From Sulfurospirillum sp001602955 (GTDB lineage: Bacteria > Campylobacterota > Campylobacteria > Campylobacterales > Sulfurospirillaceae), in the NCBI GenBank assembly GCA_001602955.1, contig LVAC01000011.1:248001-312000 (forward strand): a stretch of 64,000 nt of DNA, read 5' to 3'. A program made the translations under genes and the position numbers. The stretch's first letter is position 1; each line of letters opens with the position of its first letter. The notes under the pieces were generated by a model, which ran no database searches, was not told where the DNA came from, and was given only the letters and a program-made list of their open reading frames with translations. Positions 35,554-45,500 of the stretch are shown here, piece after piece.

Positions 35554-38500
35554 TAGGCTTTCATTCCTTTTCGTCTTAGATCGAGCGTATGCGGGTATTC
35601 AAGGCTCGGCGCTAAGGTCTCGACCCACAAGGTCTTCGTAGGATCGCCCTCCAACGCCATCACGGTCGCACGCGTGTTTACATGTGCGGTTGAAGTCTGA
35701 ATTACCGAAGGTGTAAGATAGCGTAGCTCGCCTTGAGAATGGTTAAAGTCCCAAAAACGGTTCATACGACGCGATTCGGCTTCGTAGCTGTTCACGGGGA
35801 AGGTATCATAATTGCGCCCGCCCGGATGTGCCACAAAATAACGCATACCGCCGATGGAGTGTCGATTCCAACGATCAACCACGTCAAACGTTAAAGGCGT
35901 ATCGACGCCGATGGTGGGATGCAAAGCCGACCACGGTTGCCACGCTTTGTACTTCACGCCCGCAACGAATTCTCCTTCCACGCCTGTGGGCGAAAGCGGA
36001 ACGACGACGCCGTTACATGTAAGGGTATAGCGTTCGGGAATAAAATCTTTGATCTTGACTTGCACGCGCTCCAACGAAGAATCTACATAGCGAGACGTTC
36101 CTTGTGAGCCGCTCTCTTCGCCAAGAACATGCCAAGGCTCGATGGCGGCACGAAGCTCCAAATGCATCTTTTCAATCGTCGTCATTCCGTAAAGCGGAAA
36201 GCGAAACTCGAAAAATGGATCGAACCAATCCAGCGCAAAAGGATAACCCTCGGCATTGAGAAAACCGACGATGTCGCGTAAATCTTCTTTGACGTAGTGT
36301 TCCAGTAAAAACTTATCGTGAAGCTGTGTTCCCCAGCGCACCAGTTGGTGTTGGTACGGTTTTTTCCAAAAGAGAGCAACCAAAGTGCGTACTAAAAGCA
36401 TCTGTAAAAGCGCCATCTGCGCATGAGGCGGCATATCAAACGCACGTAGTTCCAAGATGCCAAGCCTGCCGCTGCTGGAATCGGGCGAATAGAGTTTGTC
36501 GATGCAAAATTCGCTTCGATGTGTGTTGCCCGTAATGTCGGTCAGCATATGGCGAAACAGCCTATCGGTCAGCCAAAACGGCACACTCTCCCCCTCAGGA
36601 ATCTGCGCAAATGCGATCTCAAGCTCGTAGAGATTTTCCGCCCTGCCCTCGTCCACACGCGGTGCTTGCGAGGTTGGACCGATAAACGCGCCTGAGAAGA
36701 GGTACGAAAGTCCTGGGTGGTGTTGCCAAAACGTGATAAGACTGCGAAGCAGATCGGGACGGCGTAACAATGGGCTGTCTTCAGGGCGAAGAGCACCAAT
36801 AGTGACGTGATTGCCACCACCCGTGCCTGTGTGTTTGCCGTCTAACATAAATTTTTCAGTCCCCAAGCGTGCTTCATGCGCCTCTTTGTAGAGGGTTAAA
36901 AGATTCTCACTGAGTGCTTTCCACGAGGTTGCGGGGTGAATGTTCACTTCGATGACACCCGGGTCTGGCGTGACTTTGATGCGCTCTAGCCTTAGATCAT
37001 GCGAAGGTTCATATCCTTCCAAAAATACCTTTACATGTAAAGATTCTGCCACCGCTTCGATGCATGCGACCAAGTCTAAAAGGGCTTCTGTATGGTTGAG
37101 GGGTGGAAGAAAGATAAAGAGCTTTCCCTCGCGTACTTCCGCGCAAAGTGCCGTGCGTACAAAGGTCTGGGTTTGGCTGTTGGAAAGGGTTGCATCGGCT
37201 TTTTTGCAACGCTCATGTGCCAAAGCGCTGTACTCTCCCAAAGCGGGATAGTGCGCAAACAGATCGGGTTCAAAAGGAAGTGCCAGCTCAGAGTGTGGCT
37301 TTTCGACCAAAGAGCCTAGTGGAAGCCTGAGCCCAAGGGGTGAATTTCCCGCACTGAGGTACAAATAGCCACGCCTTAGCACCCACGAAGAGGTGATCCA
37401 TCGTGTCGTTCCAAAATTTAACGGTAACACATACCCTACAGGTTTATTGAGTCCCCTAGAGAGCACTTTGGCAATCGTTTGTCGCTCCAAAGAGTCGGAG
37501 AGATCGGATTTCATCGGATCGATGTCGATGGGCAGTTCGGACTCTTTGATGATGTAATACAAGGGGTCTTCGTACGCATCAATGATGTTTTGATCGCTCA
37601 CCCCAAGGGTCAGTGCTAGTTTGGCTAAAAAGCGTTTGGCATCGTCGTTGGTGTAATTATAGGTTTCATTCATAGAGGCAAACAGTTCAGGATTGTTCCA
37701 GATGGGTTTGCCGTCTTTGCGCCAAATGATGGAGGTTTGCCACCTTGGAAGCGGCTCACCCGGGTACCATTTTCCTTGGGCGTAATGAAGCATGCCACCC
37801 TTTGTAAACGAGCTTAAGAGTTTGCGTGAGAGTGTGTCCGCCAGAGCGCGTTTGTGCGCACCATCGGCTTTGGTATTCCACTCACCGCCTTCCATATCAT
37901 CAATCGAAACAAAGGTCGGCTCACCGCCCATCGAAAGCCTCACATCGCCCTCTTCCAAAGCTTTGTCGACTTCAAAACCCAATGTGTAAATAGCATCCCA
38001 TTGGTCTTCACGGTACGGTTTGGTCACACGAGGCGATTCAAAAATGCGTTTAACCGTGTTGTCATAAATGAATTCTGTTTCGCATTTATCGCTCATACCC
38101 TCGATCGCATAAGCACTCTCATAAGAAGGCGTGCACGCAAGCGGTATATGTCCCTCACCCGCAAAAAGCCCACTGGTCGCATCAAGCCCTATCCAGCCAG
38201 CTCCTGGGATATAGACTTCCGTCCACGCATGCAGATCGGTAAAGTCCGCTTCTGGACCACTTGGTCCATCAAGCGAGGCGACATCGGCTTTGAGTTGCAC
38301 GAGGTAGCCCGAGACAAACCGCGCCGCAAGCCCTAGATGGCGAAGCACTTGCACAAACAGCCACGCAAAGTCACGACAACTTCCTAGTTTTTTCTCCAAT
38401 GTCACTTCGCAGGTTTGCACACCCGGCTCTAAACGAATCGTGTAGGAGAGATGGCGGTTGATCTCGCTGTTCAGATAGACCAAAAAATCAATAATAGAGC

Positions 38501-38915
38501 GCTTTTTACAATCCAAAGAGCGCACAAAAGTCCTTAAAAGCTCACCATCTTCGCTCTCTTCAAGGTAGGGAAGCAACTCTTTTTGAAGCTCTTTTTTGTA
38601 GACAAACGGAAACTCTTTGGCGTATTCATCGACGAAAAAATCAAACGGATTGATCGTGATGAGATCGGCGATGATCTCCACATCGATGCAGAGCTCTTTG
38701 GTTTTTTCAGGAAAAACGATGCGGGCTAAGTAGTTGCCAAAAGGGTCTTGTTGCCAGTTGATAAAATGGTTTTCGGGTTTGATTTTGAGCGAATAGCCCT
38801 CAATCGGGGTGCGACTGTGAGGAGCAGGACGCAAACGGATGATATGAGGGGACAGAGAAACGTAACGATCGTAACGGTACTCGGTTTTATGCGACAAAAC
38901 GACTTTAAGCGACAT
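35553..38915 (-). CDS. Transglutaminase fused to DUF2126 (predicted amidoligase)
   Basis: 1120 residues. N-terminal about 290 residues are a transglutaminase with N-associated domain (RYDRYVSLSPHIIRLRPAPHS), Cys in KLGSCRDFAWLFVQVLRHLGL, His in DLHAWTEVYIPGAGW and Asp in LDATSGL. The remaining 800 are DUF2126 (VRLSMGGEPTFVSIDDMEGG, MLDGKHTGTGGGNHVTIG, GNTHRSEFCIDKLY), which comparative work links to glutamine-synthetase-like carboxylate-amine ligases. First gene of the set. It contains TTACATGTAA at 36013 and 37031. CpG use seems to drop from about 36.2 kb toward the 5' end. Confidence 0.92.
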   Translation of the reverse strand: MSLKVVLSHKTEYRYDRYVSLSPHIIRLRPAPHSRTPIEGYSLKIKPENHFINWQQDPFGNYLARIVFPEKTKELCIDVEIIADLITINPFDFFVDEYAKEFPFVYKKELQKELLPYLEESEDGELLRTFVRSLDCKKRSIIDFLVYLNSEINRHLSYTIRLEPGVQTCEVTLEKKLGSCRDFAWLFVQVLRHLGLAARFVSGYLVQLKADVASLDGPSGPEADFTDLHAWTEVYIPGAGWIGLDATSGLFAGEGHIPLACTPSYESAYAIEGMSDKCETEFIYDNTVKRIFESPRVTKPYREDQWDAIYTLGFEVDKALEEGDVRLSMGGEPTFVSIDDMEGGEWNTKADGAHKRALADTLSRKLLSSFTKGGMLHYAQGKWYPGEPLPRWQTSIIWRKDGKPIWNNPELFASMNETYNYTNDDAKRFLAKLALTLGVSDQNIIDAYEDPLYYIIKESELPIDIDPMKSDLSDSLERQTIAKVLSRGLNKPVGYVLPLNFGTTRWITSSWVLRRGYLYLSAGNSPLGLRLPLGSLVEKPHSELALPFEPDLFAHYPALGEYSALAHERCKKADATLSNSQTQTFVRTALCAEVREGKLFIFLPPLNHTEALLDLVACIEAVAESLHVKVFLEGYEPSHDLRLERIKVTPDPGVIEVNIHPATSWKALSENLLTLYKEAHEARLGTEKFMLDGKHTGTGGGNHVTIGALRPEDSPLLRRPDLLRSLITFWQHHPGLSYLFSGAFIGPTSQAPRVDEGRAENLYELEIAFAQIPEGESVPFWLTDRLFRHMLTDITGNTHRSEFCIDKLYSPDSSSGRLGILELRAFDMPPHAQMALLQMLLVRTLVALFWKKPYQHQLVRWGTQLHDKFLLEHYVKEDLRDIVGFLNAEGYPFALDWFDPFFEFRFPLYGMTTIEKMHLELRAAIEPWHVLGEESGSQGTSRYVDSSLERVQVKIKDFIPERYTLTCNGVVVPLSPTGVEGEFVAGVKYKAWQPWSALHPTIGVDTPLTFDVVDRWNRHSIGGMRYFVAHPGGRNYDTFPVNSYEAESRRMNRFWDFNHSQGELRYLTPSVIQTSTAHVNTRATVMALEGDPTKTLWVETLAPSLEYPHTLDLRRKGMKA

Positions 38916-39000
38916 AGCGACCCCTTTGGTGAGAAAATCGATGTCATTATAACATCAAGTGCTTCTTTCGTGCGTGCGCTTTTGCTTAAGATATCATCAG

Positions 39001-39030
39001 AAGCGTTCTTAAAAAATGCTTAGAACGCTT
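39001..39030. terminator. Hairpin upstream of the DUF2126 gene
   Basis: AAGCGTTCT (39001-39009) and AGAACGCTT (39022-39030) are perfect 9-bp arms with a 12-base AT-rich loop. It lies 85 bases before the DUF2126 gene start and beyond element C; it may end the RTX export transcript or belong to the 5' leader of the next operon. Confidence 0.5.
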
Positions 39031-39062
39031 GACATGTAAACAATAGAGTTCTTGCAGAACTC

Positions 39063-39183
39063 TTGACACGTCTTTAAAGCAAAGCTCTAAAGACTACGTT
39101 AACACTGCGTTTTCTTCGGCGCAAAGCCCACCTTCTTGCAAAATGAGTTTTGCAAGATGTCTAATGAATGTTACAAAAAGTCT
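39063..39183 (-). repeat. Dispersed stem-loop element, copy C
   Basis: About 120-bp copy, minus orientation. From the hlyD side: AGACTTTTTG, a hairpin of CTTGCAAAA/TTTTGCAAG arms, a CTTTG/CGAAG hairpin, GTGTTAACGTAG, the 23-nt stem-loop at 39071-39093 (ten pairs, TTT loop) and CGTGTCAA. It begins seven bases after the stop codon of the HlyD-type gene. A further 7-bp hairpin (GAGTTCT/AGAACTC, 39046-39062) adjoins it. Confidence 0.8.
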
Positions 39184-39189
39184 GGTAAT

Positions 39190-40458
39190 TTAGGGTTCCA
39201 TAAGCGCATTTTTTCCCATACGTTTTAAGGGAAGCAAAATATACTCTAAAACGGTTCGTTTTCCCGTGATAATGTTAATACTCGCCTCCATACCGGGCAT
39301 GATCGGCAGATTTGCTCCGAAACGGTCTTTGTCGGCTTTGATTTTCACGGCATAAAAAATATCGCCTTTTTGCGTCGTAAAGCTATCGGGGCTAATCGAT
39401 ATCAGTTCGCCTTCGATCATACCGTACTTCGCATAATCGTACGCCGTAATCTCGATATTGGCTTTTTGACCGACCCATATACGCCCGCGATCGGCGGCTT
39501 TAATGTTGGCTTCGATCGTCAAACCCTCTTCCAACGGCGTAATTTCCGCAACTTTATCGCCCGGTTTAATCGTACCGCCGATCGTATGAAAGTACAAAAT
39601 ATTCACAATACCGTTCACCGGAGAGGTAATGAGCAAACGGTTCGTTCGATCGATACTGGCTTCGCTTTGTTGGGAAAGCTGTGTCAATTTTAAGCGTACT
39701 TCTTGAAGATCGTTGAGTTGCTTGGATAAAATATCGGAGCGAACGGAGCCTAACTCATGCACCGCTTCTTTGTATTTACCTTGCGTAATCGGTATTTGAT
39801 TGGTCACTTCGTCGATTTGCGTAATCAGATTTTGTTTCTTACTGAGTTCAAACAAATACTCTTTACGCGATCCCGCACCCGATTTCATTAACTGTTCGGT
39901 GATCGAAACGTTCTCTTTTGCCATATTAAGTTCAAGCGAGAGATTTTTTTCCTTGATTTCAAGCTCTTTAAGCTCGTATTGGCGTTGTTCGACTTTTTGC
40001 TGTACGCCGCTTAAACGTTCCGTATTGTTCGTCTTTTCGCTTTTAAAAATCTGCATTTCGTTTTGAACGATCTCGGGATAGCCTTCGCTCATATACGCCT
40101 CAAAAACCAAAGGCTTATCGTCAATCAAACTCATTAAACGTTGTTCTTTTGCAAGGAGCGAAATTCTATCCAAATCTTTGCTTTTCAGATCGGCGGTAAA
40201 AAAGGCCTGATTGAGCTGGTAAATCGGCTGATTGACTTTGACCGTATCGCCTTCTTTGACTAAAATCTCCGAAACGATACCGCCTTCTAAGTGTTGAAGC
40301 ACCTTGGTTTGTCCTGAAGGTACGGCTTTTCCGCTTCCTCTGACAACCTCATCGATATGGCTAAATGCCGACCATAGAAAGAAAACGACGAAAAAAAGCC
40401 CGATGGGAACGACCGTGACGTAATAGCTCCATCGCTTTTCGATCATCATGTCTAACAT
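39190..40458 (-). CDS. HlyD-family periplasmic adaptor of type I secretion
   Basis: 422 residues: short cytoplasmic start, one transmembrane helix (VTVVPIGLFFVVFFLWSAF), a split lipoyl domain (LQHLEGGIVSEILVKEGDTVKVNQPIYQL...), a long coiled-coil hairpin (about 150-270) and a C-terminal beta-barrel ending IITGKRTVLEYILLPLKRMGKNALMEP, typical of LapC/HlyD. It bridges the ABC exporter to the TolC-type protein encoded at 60664. Overlaps the ABC gene by seven bases. Last gene of the RTX locus on this side. Confidence 0.94.
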   Translation of the reverse strand: MLDMMIEKRWSYYVTVVPIGLFFVVFFLWSAFSHIDEVVRGSGKAVPSGQTKVLQHLEGGIVSEILVKEGDTVKVNQPIYQLNQAFFTADLKSKDLDRISLLAKEQRLMSLIDDKPLVFEAYMSEGYPEIVQNEMQIFKSEKTNNTERLSGVQQKVEQRQYELKELEIKEKNLSLELNMAKENVSITEQLMKSGAGSRKEYLFELSKKQNLITQIDEVTNQIPITQGKYKEAVHELGSVRSDILSKQLNDLQEVRLKLTQLSQQSEASIDRTNRLLITSPVNGIVNILYFHTIGGTIKPGDKVAEITPLEEGLTIEANIKAADRGRIWVGQKANIEITAYDYAKYGMIEGELISISPDSFTTQKGDIFYAVKIKADKDRFGANLPIMPGMEASINIITGKRTVLEYILLPLKRMGKNALMEP

Positions 40459-42542
40459 ACGGGTTTTCCTTGCAACTGTTTTAAAATCTCTTCTTTAGGG
40501 CCGTCTGCTACGATACGCCCGTTGTTGACGACCATCACGCGATCGACCAAATCCAAAGCGGCGAAACGATGCGTAATGACGATCAGCGTTTTATCGCGTA
40601 AAAGCGGCTTAAGGTGGTCGACCATCTCTTTTTCAAGCCCGACGTCCATGCCGGTCGTCGGCTCGTCCAACACGACGATCGAGGGATCGTTAATCAACGC
40701 ACGCGCAAGACCGACCAAATGACGTTGTCCCACCGAGAGGCGACTACCGTTTTCGCCGACTTGAAAATTTTCTCCCTCGCCCGAACGTTTGACAAGTTCG
40801 TCCAAACCCGTCATCGCCAAAAGCTTAATCAAACGCTCTTTGCCGATACGTATGCCCAGTTCGATATTGTCTTTAAGCGTTCCGGCAAATAAAAACGGCT
40901 CTTGCGGCATAATGCCGATATGTGCGCGAAGCTCCACCGGATGAAGGGTATGAATTTCGTGTCCGTCGATATGAATCGTACCGCTTTGTGCGGAATCGAT
41001 GCCGGAGAGTAGCCTCAAAATCGTGCTTTTACCCGCACCCGTGCGCCCGATGATACCGATTTTTTCGCCTTGCTTGATCTTGAAAGTGGCTTGAAGCAAA
41101 GAGGGATTTTTAGAACCCTCGTACGTGTACGTGACATGGTTAAATTCGATATTTCCCTCTAAATTTCGAACGCCGAATTCAACGGATTTTTGCGTTTCCA
41201 AAGGCAAATGCCAAAAGCGATTCAGCGAATCGAGGGCTTCTTTAAACTCTTTGTATTTCACTAAAATCGTCGAAATATTCACAATCGGAACCATCGCGCG
41301 TCCGACTAAAATACTCAATGCTACCAAAGCACCTAACGTTAGATTTTTTTCTTGAATCTCGTAAACGCCCGCCACCAAAGCAAACATCGTCGCAAACTGC
41401 ATCACGACCGCGGAGAGGCTCATCGCCAAATTGGTGTGCATTTGAATTTTGAGATTGACGAAATTGTAAAAATGGATTAATTTACGCCATTTAAACAAAC
41501 GCGTCGTTACCGCATTGGTCAATTTGAGCGTTTCGATACCCTGAATCGTCTCAAATAAAAAATTGTGTTTCATCTGTCCGTCGTTAAAGAGTTTTTGACT
41601 CCAACGAAACAAAGGAATTTGAAATCCAAGGTTGATCGCAACAACGACGATACCGCACAAAAGCGTAATCGCGGCAATGATCGGAGAGATAATGTAAATA
41701 ATCAACAAGGTCAGTGCGATAAAAGGCAAATCCAACGCCAAAGAGATACTTTTGGACATAAAAAAGTCGCGTACTTGCGCAGCTTCCCTAAAAAGGTTGG
41801 CTTTAGAGCCGGCTAAAAGACGATCGTGACTGCTTTGCAAAAGCATTAAACGCTCTAAAATCTCTTCTTCCAAAATACTTCCGATGCGCTTGCCCATCGT
41901 TTCCAAGATATAAACGCGCGCCATTTTAAATAAAGCGTCGAACATGTAGATCAAGGCTACGCCGATCGTTAAAACGGCCAAGGTTTCCGTCGCGAAATTC
42001 GGGATGACACGGTTATAAACGTTCATCGTATACATCGGGATTAAGATAACGAACAAATTGATAAAAACCGTCAAAATTCCGACGCGAACGATCTCCTCTT
42101 TGGAACGTATCAGATGGTTCCAAAACCACGCTTTACTGTGATCTTCTTGTTCGAGTATACCGCCATGATCTTCGGGCTTGTAAAAAACCAAGAGCATCGA
42201 AAAGCGCTTTTGAAGCGTCGGCATATCGATCACTTCTTCAATGCCGTAGTGAAGATCAAGCACGGTCACGGAACCGTTGTCGAAGGCTTTGATGATTGCG
42301 ATTAAGCCCTCTTGCGAACATGCGATGCAAGGCACCAAATGCGCCTCGACCATATCGCGTTCAAGGCTAAGGGCTTCACATGTCAGTCCAAAATCCTTTG
42401 CACTTCGAACAATCGCTTCGTTATGGATAGGCTCATGCCCCAAAACCGTATCGATCGTCTCGTACGAAACGTTCCCGTAGTAAAAATCAAGAATATACTT
42501 GTATGCTTGTACTAAATAATCGTTTTTTTCCGCTAATTCCAT
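40452..42542 (-). CDS. Type I secretion ABC exporter with C39-like domain (LapB/HlyB type)
   Basis: 696 residues. N-terminal about 125 residues are a C39-peptidase-like domain without the catalytic Cys (YGNVSYETIDTVLGHEPIHNEAI), as in exporters that dock RTX substrates rather than cleave a leader. Then a six-helix ABC membrane domain and an ATPase with Walker A GRTGAGKST, signature LSVGQRHLVGLARAL, Walker B IVVLDEPTTGMD and ITHR. It energises export of the giant RTX protein, whose gene ends 21 bases upstream. Confidence 0.95.
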   Translation of the reverse strand: MELAEKNDYLVQAYKYILDFYYGNVSYETIDTVLGHEPIHNEAIVRSAKDFGLTCEALSLERDMVEAHLVPCIACSQEGLIAIIKAFDNGSVTVLDLHYGIEEVIDMPTLQKRFSMLLVFYKPEDHGGILEQEDHSKAWFWNHLIRSKEEIVRVGILTVFINLFVILIPMYTMNVYNRVIPNFATETLAVLTIGVALIYMFDALFKMARVYILETMGKRIGSILEEEILERLMLLQSSHDRLLAGSKANLFREAAQVRDFFMSKSISLALDLPFIALTLLIIYIISPIIAAITLLCGIVVVAINLGFQIPLFRWSQKLFNDGQMKHNFLFETIQGIETLKLTNAVTTRLFKWRKLIHFYNFVNLKIQMHTNLAMSLSAVVMQFATMFALVAGVYEIQEKNLTLGALVALSILVGRAMVPIVNISTILVKYKEFKEALDSLNRFWHLPLETQKSVEFGVRNLEGNIEFNHVTYTYEGSKNPSLLQATFKIKQGEKIGIIGRTGAGKSTILRLLSGIDSAQSGTIHIDGHEIHTLHPVELRAHIGIMPQEPFLFAGTLKDNIELGIRIGKERLIKLLAMTGLDELVKRSGEGENFQVGENGSRLSVGQRHLVGLARALINDPSIVVLDEPTTGMDVGLEKEMVDHLKPLLRDKTLIVITHRFAALDLVDRVMVVNNGRIVADGPKEEILKQLQGKPVC

Positions 42543-42563
42543 ACCGACGTTTACCGATCCTTT

Positions 42564-45500
42564 TTAACTGACATGTAAATATAAAATGGAACTATCCGTC
42601 GTTGTAATCGTATAGTCTCCAACCGATGTTAATGCCCACATATCGCCGCTAGAAACCGTCGTTGTCGTTGAACCGTCCGATACGCTTGCAATATTACTTA
42701 AATCAATATTATTGACCGTTCCGCTACTATCGTTGACCTCTAATGTCAGATAATCGGTACTTGTCGTATTACTATCATAGGCATAAAGCGAAGAAGCACT
42801 AATGGTTAATCCTCCGCTATCTAAGCCTAACGATGAAATGTCCAACGTCTCAATATTGCTAAACGCCGTTGAATCGGAAAGCGAAGAAACATTCGTTCCG
42901 TATAACGTCACCGTATCGCTACCGCCGTTACCGTTAAACGAAATCTCGTCCAATTGCGAAAAATCCAATACAAGATGATCGTCGCTCGCCGTTCCCGTGA
43001 TGCCTAATTGATCGTTACCCAATGCGTCAACGCTTAAGGATTGAATATCCATCGACGTAGTTCCATGAATCGCAACGCTACCGCTTCCCTCCAACGTCGC
43101 AATATCGCCGCCTCCGACGCTAAGATCATTGTAGTCTAAGGTCGTCGTCGTTGTATTTGCAACATTCAACGTTTCAATTCCAACCATCGTTTGAGTACTT
43201 AAATCCATCGTAGAGGTCGTATAAAGCGTATCGCTTCCGCCCGTATCGTTAATATTCATCGCGTAATCGATCGTTATCGTATTGACGTTTAAGCCCGTAT
43301 TTAACTGCGTAATACCGCTGGTATCCGTTAAATCCGCCGAGCCCGTATAATCGGTAAGATTCAGCGTTTCGACATGGCTTATTTTGCCAAAATCCGTTGC
43401 GTCAAGCGTACTCGTTCCCGTCACGCTTAGCGTATCGGAACCGTTTCCAAGATCGATACTTGTGAGAGTATCTAAAAAGCTACTCTTAAGCGTCAACGAT
43501 TCATTACCGCTAGAACCGCTCACCGATGTTGTATCGCTATCGATCGTCGCACCCGAAATATCAACGCTCACGCCGCTTGCTAAGGTGATTGCATCGACGT
43601 TGCTTATGCTTTGCGTGTACGACGTTCCGCCCGTAAATGCCAAGGTGGTCGTGAGCGTATCGGCGATAGAAGACCACGTAAATGCCGTATCGCTTCCAAC
43701 TTCGACGATCAACGAGCCGCTTCCCGATACCGTATGTCCCGATACGATATCGTCCGTTACGCTCATCGTTCCGCTTGAGATGCTAAGAACATCGACATGG
43801 GTTAGATTTCCGCTATACGTTCCCGTTACGCCGCTCCAGTCTACATGTAAGATTGTAGCCGAATCAACGGAAGCAAAATCGGCATTGAGCGTCCCCCCTA
43901 AATTCGTGACGCTTAGGGTTCCGCTGCCGCTGATCGTTTCGCCGCTCACGACCGAAGCATCGGCACTTAAGATTATCCCATCGGCGATAACGACGCTATC
44001 GGTGCTTAGGGTTCCGCTCATCGTCGTTGAAGCGTTTACGTTGATTGTTTCGACATGGGTGATATGGGAGGCATTGATATTCAAACCGCTTTTAGCGATT
44101 GTCAAAACATCGCCCATCCCTCCTCCTCCGTCAATCGTTCCGCTCGGAGAGGAAGCCATCGTAGAGAGAATCGTGATCGTATCGTTTCCGTTACCGGCAA
44201 CAACGCTCGCGGAAGCATTATCCAAATTAAACGTATCGGCATTCGCGGTACCGCTGAGCGTTTGGGTTCCCGTTCCGTCGTTGATCGTAAACATACCGCT
44301 ATAACCCGTCACGTTTTTTGCCGAAAGATCGACGCTTGCCGTTCCGGCGTTAATCACGATATTACCGCTACCTTCATAAGCGCTAAGAGTATTGGCTTGT
44401 GCTCCCGAAAGCGTCAATGCCTCACTCGTATTGACGGTATTCAACACCGTTCCGAGCGTTACGCCGGAAAGATCCAACGCAGTCGTTACGTTCAACGTCA
44501 CGGTACCGCCGATGCTGTTGGTGAGTCCCGAAAAATTGTTAGACGCGGCCGTCGAACTTGCCGTAATATCAAGCGAACCGTCTCCTATGATACTGAGCGT
44601 TTTTCCGTTGAGCGTTTCTGCGGTTACGGTAGCCGTTATGCCGCTATTTACGGAGACGCTCGACATGGTTCCTAAAATACCCGAAAACGTTGCATCGGCT
44701 TTAAATTCAAGCGTTTTCGTTCCGCTGAGTGTCACACCGGAAAGGTCTGCGGCAGAGTCGCTACCCACGATAAGCGTCACCGAACCTCCGCCCGTAACGC
44801 TTTTACCGGATACTTCGCTTGCTTGTACTATCAATGTCGCACCGCTTGCCACATAAAAACTTTCAATACCGCTTAACATCGAACTCGAAAGATCAACCGT
44901 ATTGGCCGTGATGTATAATTGATCGTTGGCAGAACTGCCGAGATTAATAGACGTATATGCCGAGTCTATTTTAACCGTCTCGCTCGTACCGACACTGGTT
45001 GTTAATGCACCGCTATATGCATAATTGGTCAAATCGACGACTTCCATCCCTGCTATTTTCGTAAAATCAAGCGCACCGTTACCTGTAACGACGAGCGTAT
45101 CCGTAGAACCTGAAGAATCACTAATCGTATCGTTAGTATTTGTGCCGAAACTTGACGTACCGATCGTGACCGTTTCACTTCCCGTGCTACCGTAGATTTT
45201 TAACGCTCCGCCGCTATCTTTACTAAAACCTGCAACGCTTGCATCAAGCGTTCCCCCCGCGGCTAAGACAAGGCTTAAAAGACCGCCGCTGTTCAAACTG
45301 GTCGATGCAAGAGACATTGCATTCACATTCGTTGCGTTAAGCGTACCGTTGATCGTAAACGTTTTGCCGCTCATCGAGCTTCCAGAACCGCTAAGGCTCG
45401 CACCCGAGGCAATCGTGATGATCGGAGAACCTGAAAACACCCCGCTCAGCGAACTGCTTCCGCTTGTAACGTTAATCGCTTCGACATTGCTAATAGTGCT

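Noticed and set aside
40452..42542. ABC exporter as a leader-cleaving (bacteriocin-type) transporter
   Set aside because: The N-terminal C39-like domain lacks the catalytic cysteine and the substrate next to it is an RTX protein without a double-glycine leader.
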